From contig CANQRM010000014.1 in the NCBI GenBank assembly GCA_947626265.1, positions 1-64,000 of the forward strand: a stretch of DNA of 64,000 bases. Direction: 5' to 3'. The notes beneath the pieces are model-generated. The model ran no database searches. It saw only the letters and a list, made by a program, of their open reading frames with translations, and was not told the origin of the DNA. Both the position numbers and the translations under genes were made by a program. Below, piece after piece: positions 18,175 to 25,742 of this stretch (positions within the stretch are counted from its first letter, which is position 1; every line of letters begins with the position of its first letter). This stretch comes from an uncultured Oscillospiraceae bacterium (lineage in GTDB: Bacteria; Bacillota; Clostridia; Oscillospirales; Oscillospiraceae).

Positions 18175-18558
18175 ATGGCGGAACGCGCGGTGAACGAACT
18201 GATGGAGGGGGCCATGGAGAAGATACGCTCCATGGTGGACTCCGATACGGTGGTGGGCACGCCCATCACCACCCTGGACGGGACCACCCTGATACCCGTG
18301 TCCCGGGTGAGTTTCGGCTTCGCCTCGGGCGGGAGCGATAAGCAGGACAGCCCCTCCAAGCCCGGGATATGGGGCGGCGGGGGCGCGGCGGTGAAGGTGG
18401 AGCCTGTGGGGTTCCTCCTGGGGAAGGACGGGGGCGCCCGGATGCTCTCCATTCAGCCGCCGGCCTTTTCCCCGGCGGACCGGCTCATCGACATGGCCCC
18501 GGAGCTGCTGGACAAGCTGGAGGGCTACGTCGACAAGTACGGGAAGAGAAAGGGGTAA
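18175..18558 (+). CDS. ytfJ: GerW family sporulation protein YtfJ
   Basis: 127 residues. The N terminus (MEGAMEKIRSMVDSDTVVGTPI) and the glycine-rich centre (FGFASGGSDKQ...GGGGAAVKVEPVGFLL) are the signature of YtfJ/GerW, required in Bacillus for normal spore germination. It supports a spore-forming host. Position after DUF2953 and before a D-Ala-D-Ala carboxypeptidase is a conserved clostridial order. Confidence 0.92.
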   Translation: MAERAVNELMEGAMEKIRSMVDSDTVVGTPITTLDGTTLIPVSRVSFGFASGGSDKQDSPSKPGIWGGGGAAVKVEPVGFLLGKDGGARMLSIQPPAFSPADRLIDMAPELLDKLEGYVDKYGKRKG

Positions 18559-18606
18559 AATTCCCGGGAAAGGCCATAATAAGCACGGCTGAAAGGCGGT
18601 GCTTAT

Positions 18607-19728
18607 ATGAAAAAACTATTGGCGGCCCTGCTGGCCGCTTCCTTTTTATCTCTCCCGCCCGCGGCGGCCCACGGCGCGGATGACGCCCCGGCGGTGTCCG
18701 CCAAGGGGGCCGTCCTCATGGAGGCGGAGACGGGCCGGGTGCTCTGGGAGCGGAACGCCGACGAGCCCATGCTCATCGCCAGCACCACCAAGATCATGAC
18801 GGCCCTGGTGGCCCTGGAGCGGTGCGAGCTGGACCAAATCGTCACTGTGGACCCGGCCTGGACCGGCGTGGAGGGCTCCAGCATGTATTTGAAGCCCGGC
18901 CAGACATTGACGATGCGGGACCTTTTATACGGGCTGATGCTGGCCTCCGGCAATGACGCGGCGGTGGCTTTGGCCTGCGTGACGGCGGGGTCGGTGGAGG
19001 CCTTCGCGGAACTTATGAACGAAAAGGCCGCGGCCCTGGGGTGTGAGAACACCCACTTTTCCAACGCCAACGGTCTGGACGCCCCGGACCACTACGCCGG
19101 CGCCCGGGACCTGGCCCTCATCGCCCGGGAGGCCATCCAGCGGGACGACTTCCGGCGCATCGTCTCCGCCAAGTCCTATACCGTTGGGGAGAACACCTAC
19201 GTGAACCACAACCGGCTGCTCACCGAATGCGAAGGCGTGTTCGGCGTGAAGACCGGCTACACCATGGCCGCGGGGCGGACGCTGGTGACGGCCTGCGAGC
19301 GGGAGGGGCTGACGCTCATATGCGTGACGCTGTCGGACCCCGACGACTGGGAGGACCACAAGGCCCTCTACGACTGGGCCTACGGCGAGTATGCCCGGGA
19401 CGACGTGCTGGCGGGGCTGAGCTGGTCCGTGCCGGTCATCGGCGGTACGGCGGAATACGTGACTGTGGCCTCGGTGGAGGGGCTTTCCGTGTTCCACCGG
19501 GACGGGGATAAGATAGAGGTACGGTACGAGCTGCCTGCCTTCGTCTACGCGGAGGTGGAGGCGGGGGACAGGGCCGGGCAGGCGGTGGCCTATGTGAACG
19601 GCCAGGAGGCCGGCCGGGCGGAGCTCGTGTATATCCAGAACGTGCCCCGGGCCCCTGCGGCGGAGCCCACCTTCTGGCAGCGGGTGCGGGACTTTTTCGA
19701 CAAAGCGGAGGAAAGCGGGGTCTTTTGA
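18607..19728 (+). CDS. D-alanyl-D-alanine carboxypeptidase (S11)
   Basis: 373 residues with a signal peptide (about 1-24, cleavage after AHG). Penicillin-binding motifs appear in order: SxxK as STTK, SxN as SGN, and KTG as VKTGYT. A C-terminal beta-rich domain (about 270-345) follows, as in DacF/PBP5-like enzymes, and an amphipathic C-terminal helix could anchor it. It trims the fifth residue of peptidoglycan stem peptides; next to ytfJ, a role in spore cortex or mother-cell wall is plausible. ATG 18607 lies just outside a 7 bp inverted repeat (TAAGCAC 18580-18586, GTGCTTA 18599-18605) whose loop holds the ribosome binding site. Confidence 0.93.
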   Translation: MKKLLAALLAASFLSLPPAAAHGADDAPAVSAKGAVLMEAETGRVLWERNADEPMLIASTTKIMTALVALERCELDQIVTVDPAWTGVEGSSMYLKPGQTLTMRDLLYGLMLASGNDAAVALACVTAGSVEAFAELMNEKAAALGCENTHFSNANGLDAPDHYAGARDLALIAREAIQRDDFRRIVSAKSYTVGENTYVNHNRLLTECEGVFGVKTGYTMAAGRTLVTACEREGLTLICVTLSDPDDWEDHKALYDWAYGEYARDDVLAGLSWSVPVIGGTAEYVTVASVEGLSVFHRDGDKIEVRYELPAFVYAEVEAGDRAGQAVAYVNGQEAGRAELVYIQNVPRAPAAEPTFWQRVRDFFDKAEESGVF

Positions 19729-19730
19729 CC

Positions 19731-20441
19731 ATGAAACAGCGTTTGCAAAAGCTATTGTCAGCGGCGGGCCTGGCCTCCCGCCGGGCGGCGGAGGAGATGA
19801 TATCCGCCGGGCGGGTGACGGTGAACGGAGAGACAGCCGAACTGGGCCAGAGCGCCGACCCGGACACGGATAAGATCGCCCTGGATGGCAGGCCCGTCCG
19901 CTTCGGCGCCCGGCGGCGGTACATAGTGCTCCACAAGCCCAGAGGATACGTCACCACCATGAAGGACGACCGGGGCCGGCCCACCGTGGCGGACCTCACC
20001 GCTGGCGCCGGCGGGCGGCTCTATCCCGTGGGGCGGCTGGATATGGATTCGGAGGGGCTTTTGATCCTCACCGACGACGGCGAGGCCGCGAACGCCCTCA
20101 TGCACCCGTCCCATGAGGTGGACAAGGTCTATACCGTGTTCGTCCAAGGGGAGGACATCCCCGGGGCCATAGCGAAGCTGCGGGCCATGGAGAGCCTGGA
20201 GGGCGAGCCCATCGCCCGGCCCAAGGTGACGCTCATCGAGAGAAAGGGCGACGGCGCGGAGCTGCAGATGGTCATCCACGAGGGCAAAAACCGCCAGATA
20301 CGCCGCATGTGCGCCGCGTGCGGCCTGCATGTGACCCGCCTCATCCGTATCGCGGAGGGGCCGGTGACCCTGGGCGCTCTGCCCGCGGGAAAGTGGCGGA
20401 CCATGACGGCGGATGAAATTTCATACCTGCAAAACCTTTAA
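19731..20441 (+). CDS. rluB: pseudouridine synthase, RsuA/RluB family
   Basis: 236 residues from ATG 19731 (a TTG at 19725 is possible but overlaps the previous stop). N-terminal S4 RNA-binding domain (about 2-60), then the synthase domain with the catalytic Asp104 in GRLDMDSEGLL and the C-terminal KNRQIRRM motif. The family modifies uridines of 23S or 16S rRNA; RluB is the common assignment after scpB in Firmicutes. Last gene of the scpA operon; downstream DNA turns AT-rich and contains the rpiR promoter. Confidence 0.92.
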   Translation: MKQRLQKLLSAAGLASRRAAEEMISAGRVTVNGETAELGQSADPDTDKIALDGRPVRFGARRRYIVLHKPRGYVTTMKDDRGRPTVADLTAGAGGRLYPVGRLDMDSEGLLILTDDGEAANALMHPSHEVDKVYTVFVQGEDIPGAIAKLRAMESLEGEPIARPKVTLIERKGDGAELQMVIHEGKNRQIRRMCAACGLHVTRLIRIAEGPVTLGALPAGKWRTMTADEISYLQNL

Positions 20442-20502
20442 ATTTCTTGAAATATCCCGCCGATTTTTATCTGATTTGCAAGAATCGAAAATATTTGCCT
20501 GT

Positions 20503-20536
20503 AATACTTGCATTTTACCGAAAATGCAAGTATTAT
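20503..20536 (+). promoter_or_regulatory. promoter of rpiR-type gene embedded in a perfect palindrome
   Basis: AATACTTGCATTTT (20503-20516), loop ACCG, AAAATGCAAGTATT (20521-20534): a 14 bp perfect inverted repeat. Within it lie TTGCAT (20508-20513), a 17 bp spacer and TATTAT (20531-20536), a plausible sigma-A promoter. The palindrome therefore covers -35 to -10 and is a likely operator. Confidence 0.7.
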
Positions 20537-20574
20537 TATGCCTGTACGCAAAACACCGCGTGTGGGAGATAGAT

Positions 20575-21438
20575 ATGGAAAAGGATATTTTGTCCCTTAT
20601 GAACGCCGGTGACCGCCGGCTCTCCAAGGGCCAGCGGGCTATCGCCCGGTATATCACGGAAAACTACGATAAGGCCGCCTTCATGACCGCGGGCAAGCTG
20701 GGCCGCACCGTGGGCGTCAGCGAGTCCACGGTGGTCCGCTTTGCCACGGAGCTGGGCTTCGACGGCTATCCCGGCATGCGCCGGGCCATGCAGGAAATGG
20801 TGCGCAGCCGCCTCACCAGCGTCCAGCGCATCGCCGTGGCCAAGGACATGCTGGAGGGGGCGGACGTATTGAAGGCCGTCATGACCAGCGATGTGGAAAA
20901 GCTCCAGGCCTCTCTGGAGGAGCTGGACCGGGAGAGCTTCGACCGGGCCGTGGAGGCCATCGGCAATGCGCGGCATCTCTACATCGTGGGCATGCGCTCG
21001 TCGGCATCCCTGGCCAGCTTCATGGGCTTTTACATGAATCTGCTGGTGGAGGACGTGCGGCTCATCCACAACACTACCGCCAACGAGGTCTATGAGCAGA
21101 TCATGCACATCGGCCCGGGGGACGTGTACATGGGCATCAGCTATCCCCGGTATTCGGCGAGCTCCCTCAAGGCCATGGAATTTGCCAAGCGCCAGGGGGC
21201 CACGGTCATCGCCCTGACGGACAACGATAACTCTCCCTTCGCGGAGCTGGCCGACATCCGGCTGTATGCCAAGAGCGACATGGTGTCCTTCCTGGACTCC
21301 CTGGTGGCGCCCATGAGCGTCATCAACGCGCTGATCGTGGCCGTGGCCGCCCGGAAGAAGGACTCTCTGGACGACACGTTCGAGTATCTGGAGGGCCTTT
21401 GGAGCGAGTACGGCACCTTTACCGGCGTTGAGAGCTGA
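20575..21438 (+). CDS. MurR/RpiR family transcriptional regulator
   Basis: 287 residues from ATG 20575, preceded by TGGGAGA. The N-terminal helix-turn-helix domain (about 1-77) has the family pattern LSKGQRAIARYI...GVSESTVVRFATELGFDGYP; the SIS sugar-phosphate-binding domain spans about 125-260. Such regulators sense phosphosugars. The gene starts a separate transcript; the open frame extends upstream to 20413, but that part crosses the promoter and is not credible. The downstream flavoprotein gene overlaps its end by 11 bp. The palindrome on its promoter suggests autoregulation. Confidence 0.92.
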   Translation: MEKDILSLMNAGDRRLSKGQRAIARYITENYDKAAFMTAGKLGRTVGVSESTVVRFATELGFDGYPGMRRAMQEMVRSRLTSVQRIAVAKDMLEGADVLKAVMTSDVEKLQASLEELDRESFDRAVEAIGNARHLYIVGMRSSASLASFMGFYMNLLVEDVRLIHNTTANEVYEQIMHIGPGDVYMGISYPRYSASSLKAMEFAKRQGATVIALTDNDNSPFAELADIRLYAKSDMVSFLDSLVAPMSVINALIVAVAARKKDSLDDTFEYLEGLWSEYGTFTGVES

Positions 21439-22663
21439 CGTTGTTGTGATAGGCGGCGGGGCCGCCGGGATGACGGCCGCCATTATGGCGGCGGAGCATG
21501 GCCGGGACGTGGCGATCATTGAGCCCAACGAGAAGCTGGGCCGGAAGGTGCGCATCACGGGCAAGGGCCGGTGCAACCTGACCAACGCCTGCGACGTGAA
21601 GACGTTTTTGGAGAACGTCCCCACCAATCCAAAATTCCTCTACAGCGCCGTCACGGCCTTCCCGCCGGCGGAGGCCATGGAATGGTTCGAGAGCCTGGGC
21701 GTGCCGCTGAAAGTTGAGCGGGGGAACCGGGTATTTCCTGTGTCAGATAACGCCAACGACGTGGCGGAGGCGCTTATCCGGCGGCTCAGGGCCTTGGGTG
21801 TGCGCCATGTGCGCAACAGGGCGCTGGATATCGCTGTGGAAGACGGCGCGGTCCGGGCGGTGGTCACGGACAGGGGGGAGATACCCTGCGCCGCGGCCAT
21901 CCTGTGCACCGGGGGGCTGTCCTATCCCGCCACCGGTTCTACCGGGGACGGCTACGCTCTCGCGGCAAAGCTGGGCCACACCGTCGTGCCCGCCCGGGCG
22001 TCTTTGGTGCCGCTGGAAAGCAATGCGCCCTACTGCGCCGAGCTTTCCGGCTTTTCTCCCCGGAACGTGGACGTGAAGCTCACGGAGGACGGCAAAGTCA
22101 TCTATGCCGAGCGGGGGGAGATGCTTTTTGCCCACTTCGGCGTGACGGGGCCCCTGGTCCTGTCGGCCAGCGCCCATATCCGCCATTGGGGCCAGCGGCG
22201 CTATGATCTTTCCATCGACTTCAAGCCCGCCCTGAGCCCGGAGAAGCTGGACGAACGCATACTGCGGGACTTTGAGAAGTTTCATAACCGGGATATCGCC
22301 AACGGCCTGGACGAGCTGCTGCCACGGTCCCTCATCCCGGTGGTGCTGCGCCTGGCGGACATACCGGGGGAGACGAAGGTCCATTCTGTCACGAGAGAGC
22401 AGCGCCTGCGCCTGGGCGGGGTCATCAAAAGTTTCCCCTTGCCCCTCACGGGCCCCCGGCCTGTGGCGGAGGCCATCGTCACCGGCGGCGGCGTGGACGT
22501 GCGTCAGGCGGACCCCCGGACCATGCAGTCCAAGCTGGTGAGGGGTCTTTATTTCGCCGGGGAGGTCCTGGACGTGGACGCCTATACCGGCGGCTTCAAT
22601 CTGCACATCGCCTGGGCCACCGGCCGGAAGGCCGGGCTGGCGGCGGGAGAGGATACGCTATGA
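21428..22663 (+). CDS. NAD(P)/FAD-dependent oxidoreductase, HI0933/BaiN family
   Basis: 411 residues. The FAD-binding motif VVVIGGGAAGMTAAIMAA is at the N terminus, with the family motifs GRKVRITGKGRCNLTNA, CTGGLSYPATGSTGDGY and a C-terminal ATGGGVD-like segment followed by GLYFAGEVLDVDAYTGGFN. Members reduce unsaturated substrates or have unknown targets; no substrate can be assigned. The start is TTG 21428 inside the regulator gene, and the gene overlaps cmk by 4 bp (ATGA). Confidence 0.92.
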   Translation: MRADVVVIGGGAAGMTAAIMAAEHGRDVAIIEPNEKLGRKVRITGKGRCNLTNACDVKTFLENVPTNPKFLYSAVTAFPPAEAMEWFESLGVPLKVERGNRVFPVSDNANDVAEALIRRLRALGVRHVRNRALDIAVEDGAVRAVVTDRGEIPCAAAILCTGGLSYPATGSTGDGYALAAKLGHTVVPARASLVPLESNAPYCAELSGFSPRNVDVKLTEDGKVIYAERGEMLFAHFGVTGPLVLSASAHIRHWGQRRYDLSIDFKPALSPEKLDERILRDFEKFHNRDIANGLDELLPRSLIPVVLRLADIPGETKVHSVTREQRLRLGGVIKSFPLPLTGPRPVAEAIVTGGGVDVRQADPRTMQSKLVRGLYFAGEVLDVDAYTGGFNLHIAWATGRKAGLAAGEDTL

Positions 22664-23355
22664 ACGAGACAAAGCACGCCGTGGCCATCGACGGGCCCTC
22701 CGGCGCGGGCAAGAGCTCCATCGCCAGGGCGGTGGCCGCCCGCTTTGGGTATATATACGTGGATACCGGCGCCATCTACCGGACCGTGGGCCTCGCGGTG
22801 CGCCGGGCGGAGCAGGATCCCCATGACGCCGATGCCGTGGCGGCGCTGCTGCCGGGGCTTGACATCCGCTTCGACTACGGCCCCGACGGCAGCCAGCGGA
22901 TGTACCTCAATGGGGAGGACGTGTCCGGCCTCATCCGCACGCCGGAGATGAGCATGTACGCCTCGGCGGTGTCCGCCATCCCCGCGGTGCGGGCGTTTTT
23001 GCTGGATATGCAGCGCCGCACCGCCCGGGAGCACCGGGCCGTCATGGACGGCCGGGACATCGGCACCGTAGTGCTGCCCGACGCGGGGCTCAAGATATTC
23101 CTCACCGCGTCCCTGGAGGCCCGGGCGAAGCGGCGGCTTTTGGAGCTGAACGCGAAGGGCGACCCCAGCACCTTTGATGAGGTGCTGGCGGACATGCGCA
23201 AGCGGGACGAGCAGGATTCCAGCCGCGCCGCCGCGCCTTTGAAGGCGGCGGAGGACGCCGTGGTCGTGGACACGTCGGACATGACCCTCGATGAGAGCGT
23301 CGAGCACATATGCGCCCTGTTGCGGGAGCGCTTCGGCCCGGAGGCGACGGCGTGA
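22660..23355 (+). CDS. cmk: cytidylate kinase
   Basis: 231 residues. P-loop GPSGAGKS at about 13-20, then FGYIYVDTGAIYRTV (substrate loop) and MDGRDIGTVVLPDA, all typical of CMP/dCMP kinase. It provides CDP and dCDP for nucleic acid and lipid synthesis. It overlaps the flavoprotein gene by 4 bp and the ispH-rpsA start by 4 bp (GTGA). In many Clostridia a plsC gene lies between cmk and ispH; it is absent here. Confidence 0.96.
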   Translation: MNETKHAVAIDGPSGAGKSSIARAVAARFGYIYVDTGAIYRTVGLAVRRAEQDPHDADAVAALLPGLDIRFDYGPDGSQRMYLNGEDVSGLIRTPEMSMYASAVSAIPAVRAFLLDMQRRTAREHRAVMDGRDIGTVVLPDAGLKIFLTASLEARAKRRLLELNAKGDPSTFDEVLADMRKRDEQDSSRAAAPLKAAEDAVVVDTSDMTLDESVEHICALLRERFGPEATA

Positions 23356-25568
23356 AGGTCGTCGTGGCGGAAAACGCCGGTTTCTGCTTCGGCGTGGCCC
23401 GGGCGGTGGAGATGGCGGAGAAGGCGGCCGCCCAGGGCGGTGAGTGCTGGTGCCTGGGGGAGCTCACCCACAACCGGGACGTGGTGGGGCGGCTGGAGGC
23501 CATGGGCCTGAAGACCGCCCAGCGGCCCGAGGACATCCCCGACGGGGCCTCCGTGCTCATCCGCGCCCACGGGGAGGCAAAGGCAGTGCGCCAGGCCCTG
23601 GAGGCGAAGGGCTGCACTATCCTGGACGCCACCTGCCCTAGGGTGGCCCATATCCACAAGATCGTGGAGAGGGCCGGGAAAGAGGGCCGGCAGGTGGTGG
23701 TGTTCGGCGAGCCCGCCCATCCTGAGGTCCGGGGCATATGCGGCTGGTGTGAGGGGGCCGTGGTGGTCCGGAACATGGAGGAACTGCTGGAACGGTCGCG
23801 TCAGGCCGAATGGGCGCAAAACCCGTCGCTGACGGTGGTTTTCCAGACGACTTCCAATCGGAAAATTAGTGAACAAAGTATTAATTCGTTAAAAAAACTG
23901 TATACAAACGCCGAGATATTTGATACAATATGCAATGCTACGAGTATTAGGCAAAATGAGGCCCGAAAGCTGGCCGCGGCGTCTGACGCCGTGGTGGTGG
24001 TGGGCGGCAGGCACAGCGCCAATTCCCTGCATCTGGCACAGATATGCGCTGAGAGCTGCCCCGCCGTACTGTTCGTGGAAAACGCGGACGAGCTGGATCG
24101 GGCGGCCCTGCAGGGGTGCGATACCGTCGCGGTGACCGCCGGCGCCTCTACGCCATCGTGGATAATTAAGGAGGTAGTAAACAAAATGAACGAGCCCGAG
24201 ATCCTGAAAGAAGAGACTGTCGCTGAGGAGACCCCTGTGGCCGAGGCCCCCGTGGAGGAAGCTCCCGCGGCCGAGACCCCCGCTGTCGAAGAAGCCCCTG
24301 TCGTGGAGGAAGCGCCTGCCGCCGAGGAGGCCGCCGCCCCCGTGGAGGCCCCTGCCGCCGAGAACGGCGAGAAGAGCTTCGACCAGATGCTGGAGGACTC
24401 CATCCGCACCATCCATAACGGCGAGACCGTTACCGGCGTCGTGGCCGCCATCGGCTCCACCGAGATCACCGTCGACCTGCCCACCAAGCACTCCGGATAC
24501 ATATCCGTATCCGAGTTCACCGACGACGCCCCCGGCGTGGACATCAACGACCTGGTGAAGGTCGGCGACGAGATCCAGGCCTCCGTGGTGCGCGTCAATG
24601 ATGTGGAGGGCACCGTGCAGCTTTCCAAGCGCCGTCTGGACGCCGCCAAGAACTGGACCGACGTGGAGGCCGCCTATGAGGACGGCACCGTCCTGGAGGG
24701 CAAGGTCTCCGAGGAGAACAAGGGCGGCGTGGTCATCAACATCAAGGGCATCCGGGTGTTCATCCCCGCCTCCCAGACCGGCCTTGGCCGGGACGAGCCC
24801 ATGGCGAACCTGCTGGGCAAGACCGTCCGCTTCCGCATCACCGAGGTCAACCGCGCCCGCAAGCGCGTGGTGGGCTCCATCCGCAGCGTCGCCGCCCGGG
24901 AGCGCAAGGAGAAGGCCGAGAAGGTCTGGGCCGAGATCGAAAACGGCAAGGTCTATCACGGCGTGGTCAAGAGCATGACCAGCTACGGCGCCTTCGTGGA
25001 CATCGGCGGCGTGGACGGCATGGTCCATGTGTCCGAGATCAGCTGGGAGCGTATCCGCAAGCCTGAGGACGCCCTGAGCGTGGGCCAGGAAGTGGACGTG
25101 CACGTCATCAGCTTTGACCCGGAGAAGAAAAAGATCTCCCTGGGCTACCGCAAGGCGGAGGACAACCCCTGGCTGAAGTTCACCGGGGCCTACAAGGTGG
25201 GCGACGTGGCTACCGTGAAGGTGGTCAAGCTTATGCCCTTCGGCGCTTTTGCCGAGGTCGTGCCCGGCGTGGACGGCCTGATCCACATCTCCCAGATCGC
25301 CAACCGGCGCATCGGCAAGCCCGAGGAGGTTCTGTCCGTGGGCCAGGAGGTGGAGGCGAAGATCACCGCCATCGACGAGGAGAAGCAGAAGATCAGCCTC
25401 TCCATCCGCGCCCTCATCGAGCCGGAACCGGTCCGTGCCCGCACCCCCAGAGAGCCGAAGCCCGAGCCCAAGCCCGAGGATGACGCGCTGGTCTATGAGA
25501 TCTCCGCTACCGGCGAGGCCACCGGCGTCGCCCCCGAAGAGGACGAGCCCGCCGAGGCCGAGGAATAA
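23352..25568 (+). CDS. ispH: fused IspH (HMBPP reductase) - ribosomal protein S1
   Basis: 738 residues from GTG 23352. Residues 1-278 are IspH, last step of the MEP isoprenoid pathway, with the [4Fe-4S] cysteines Cys12, Cys95 (TCPRV) and Cys194 (CNATS). A Glu/Ala/Pro/Val-rich linker (about 279-345) joins it to four S1 domains beginning near 355, 443, 530 and 615. IspH-S1 fusions are known in Clostridia. Unusually clear here are an internal in-frame ATG (24186, codon 279) after a TTAAGGAGGT ribosome binding site, and an AT-rich patch inside ispH with a promoter-like sequence, so free S1 may also be made. A strong terminator follows. Confidence 0.95.
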   Translation: MKVVVAENAGFCFGVARAVEMAEKAAAQGGECWCLGELTHNRDVVGRLEAMGLKTAQRPEDIPDGASVLIRAHGEAKAVRQALEAKGCTILDATCPRVAHIHKIVERAGKEGRQVVVFGEPAHPEVRGICGWCEGAVVVRNMEELLERSRQAEWAQNPSLTVVFQTTSNRKISEQSINSLKKLYTNAEIFDTICNATSIRQNEARKLAAASDAVVVVGGRHSANSLHLAQICAESCPAVLFVENADELDRAALQGCDTVAVTAGASTPSWIIKEVVNKMNEPEILKEETVAEETPVAEAPVEEAPAAETPAVEEAPVVEEAPAAEEAAAPVEAPAAENGEKSFDQMLEDSIRTIHNGETVTGVVAAIGSTEITVDLPTKHSGYISVSEFTDDAPGVDINDLVKVGDEIQASVVRVNDVEGTVQLSKRRLDAAKNWTDVEAAYEDGTVLEGKVSEENKGGVVINIKGIRVFIPASQTGLGRDEPMANLLGKTVRFRITEVNRARKRVVGSIRSVAARERKEKAEKVWAEIENGKVYHGVVKSMTSYGAFVDIGGVDGMVHVSEISWERIRKPEDALSVGQEVDVHVISFDPEKKKISLGYRKAEDNPWLKFTGAYKVGDVATVKVVKLMPFGAFAEVVPGVDGLIHISQIANRRIGKPEEVLSVGQEVEAKITAIDEEKQKISLSIRALIEPEPVRARTPREPKPEPKPEDDALVYEISATGEATGVAPEEDEPAEAEE
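23901..23929 (+). promoter_or_regulatory. candidate internal promoter for rpsA inside ispH
   Basis: TATACA (23901-23906), 17 bp spacer, TACAAT (23924-23929) with TGA extended -10. It lies in an AT-rich stretch (about 23860-23950) of an otherwise GC-rich gene, about 255 bp before the internal start codon. Confidence 0.5.
24168..24188 (+). promoter_or_regulatory. rpsA: internal ribosome binding site and start for S1
   Basis: AAGGAGG (24168-24174) with ATG at 24186-24188, in frame with both the IspH and S1 parts. Spacing is 11 nt. Initiation here would give an S1 protein of about 460 residues beginning MNEPEILKEE. Confidence 0.65.
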
Positions 25569-25583
25569 GATACAAACTTGAAA

Positions 25584-25613
25584 CGAGCGGTCAGCTTTGA
25601 CCGCTCGCTTTTT
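25584..25613 (+). terminator. rho-independent terminator after ispH-rpsA
   Basis: CGAGCGGTCA (25584-25593) pairs with TGACCGCTCG (25598-25607) around GCTT, followed by a T run at 25609-25613. Confidence 0.92.
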
Positions 25614-25676
25614 ATACCCATTTTTGCCCGCCGTCTGCCGCTTACGGCGCGGAAACGGCCACCTGCGCCCAAATCG

Positions 25677-25704
25677 TTGCAATTCGGAAAGGAGTAGTTA
25701 TACT
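25677..25704 (+). promoter_or_regulatory. probable promoter of SLH protein gene
   Basis: TTGCAA (25677-25682), 16 bp spacer, TATACT (25699-25704), about 38 bp before the start codon and after the rpsA terminator. Confidence 0.6.
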
Positions 25705-25742
25705 CGGATTACAAAGATTACGAAAGGGCAAAGGAGGCACTT

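Noticed and set aside
23352-25568. Assembly error or frameshift joining ispH and rpsA
   Set aside because: The frame is continuous, the linker is a sensible low-complexity spacer, and such fusions are known in Clostridia.
23889-25682. 597-residue open frame on the minus strand opposite ispH-rpsA
   Set aside because: Antisense shadow typical of GC-rich coding DNA; the plus frame has clear IspH and S1 motifs and the minus product is His/Gly/Leu-rich without any motif.
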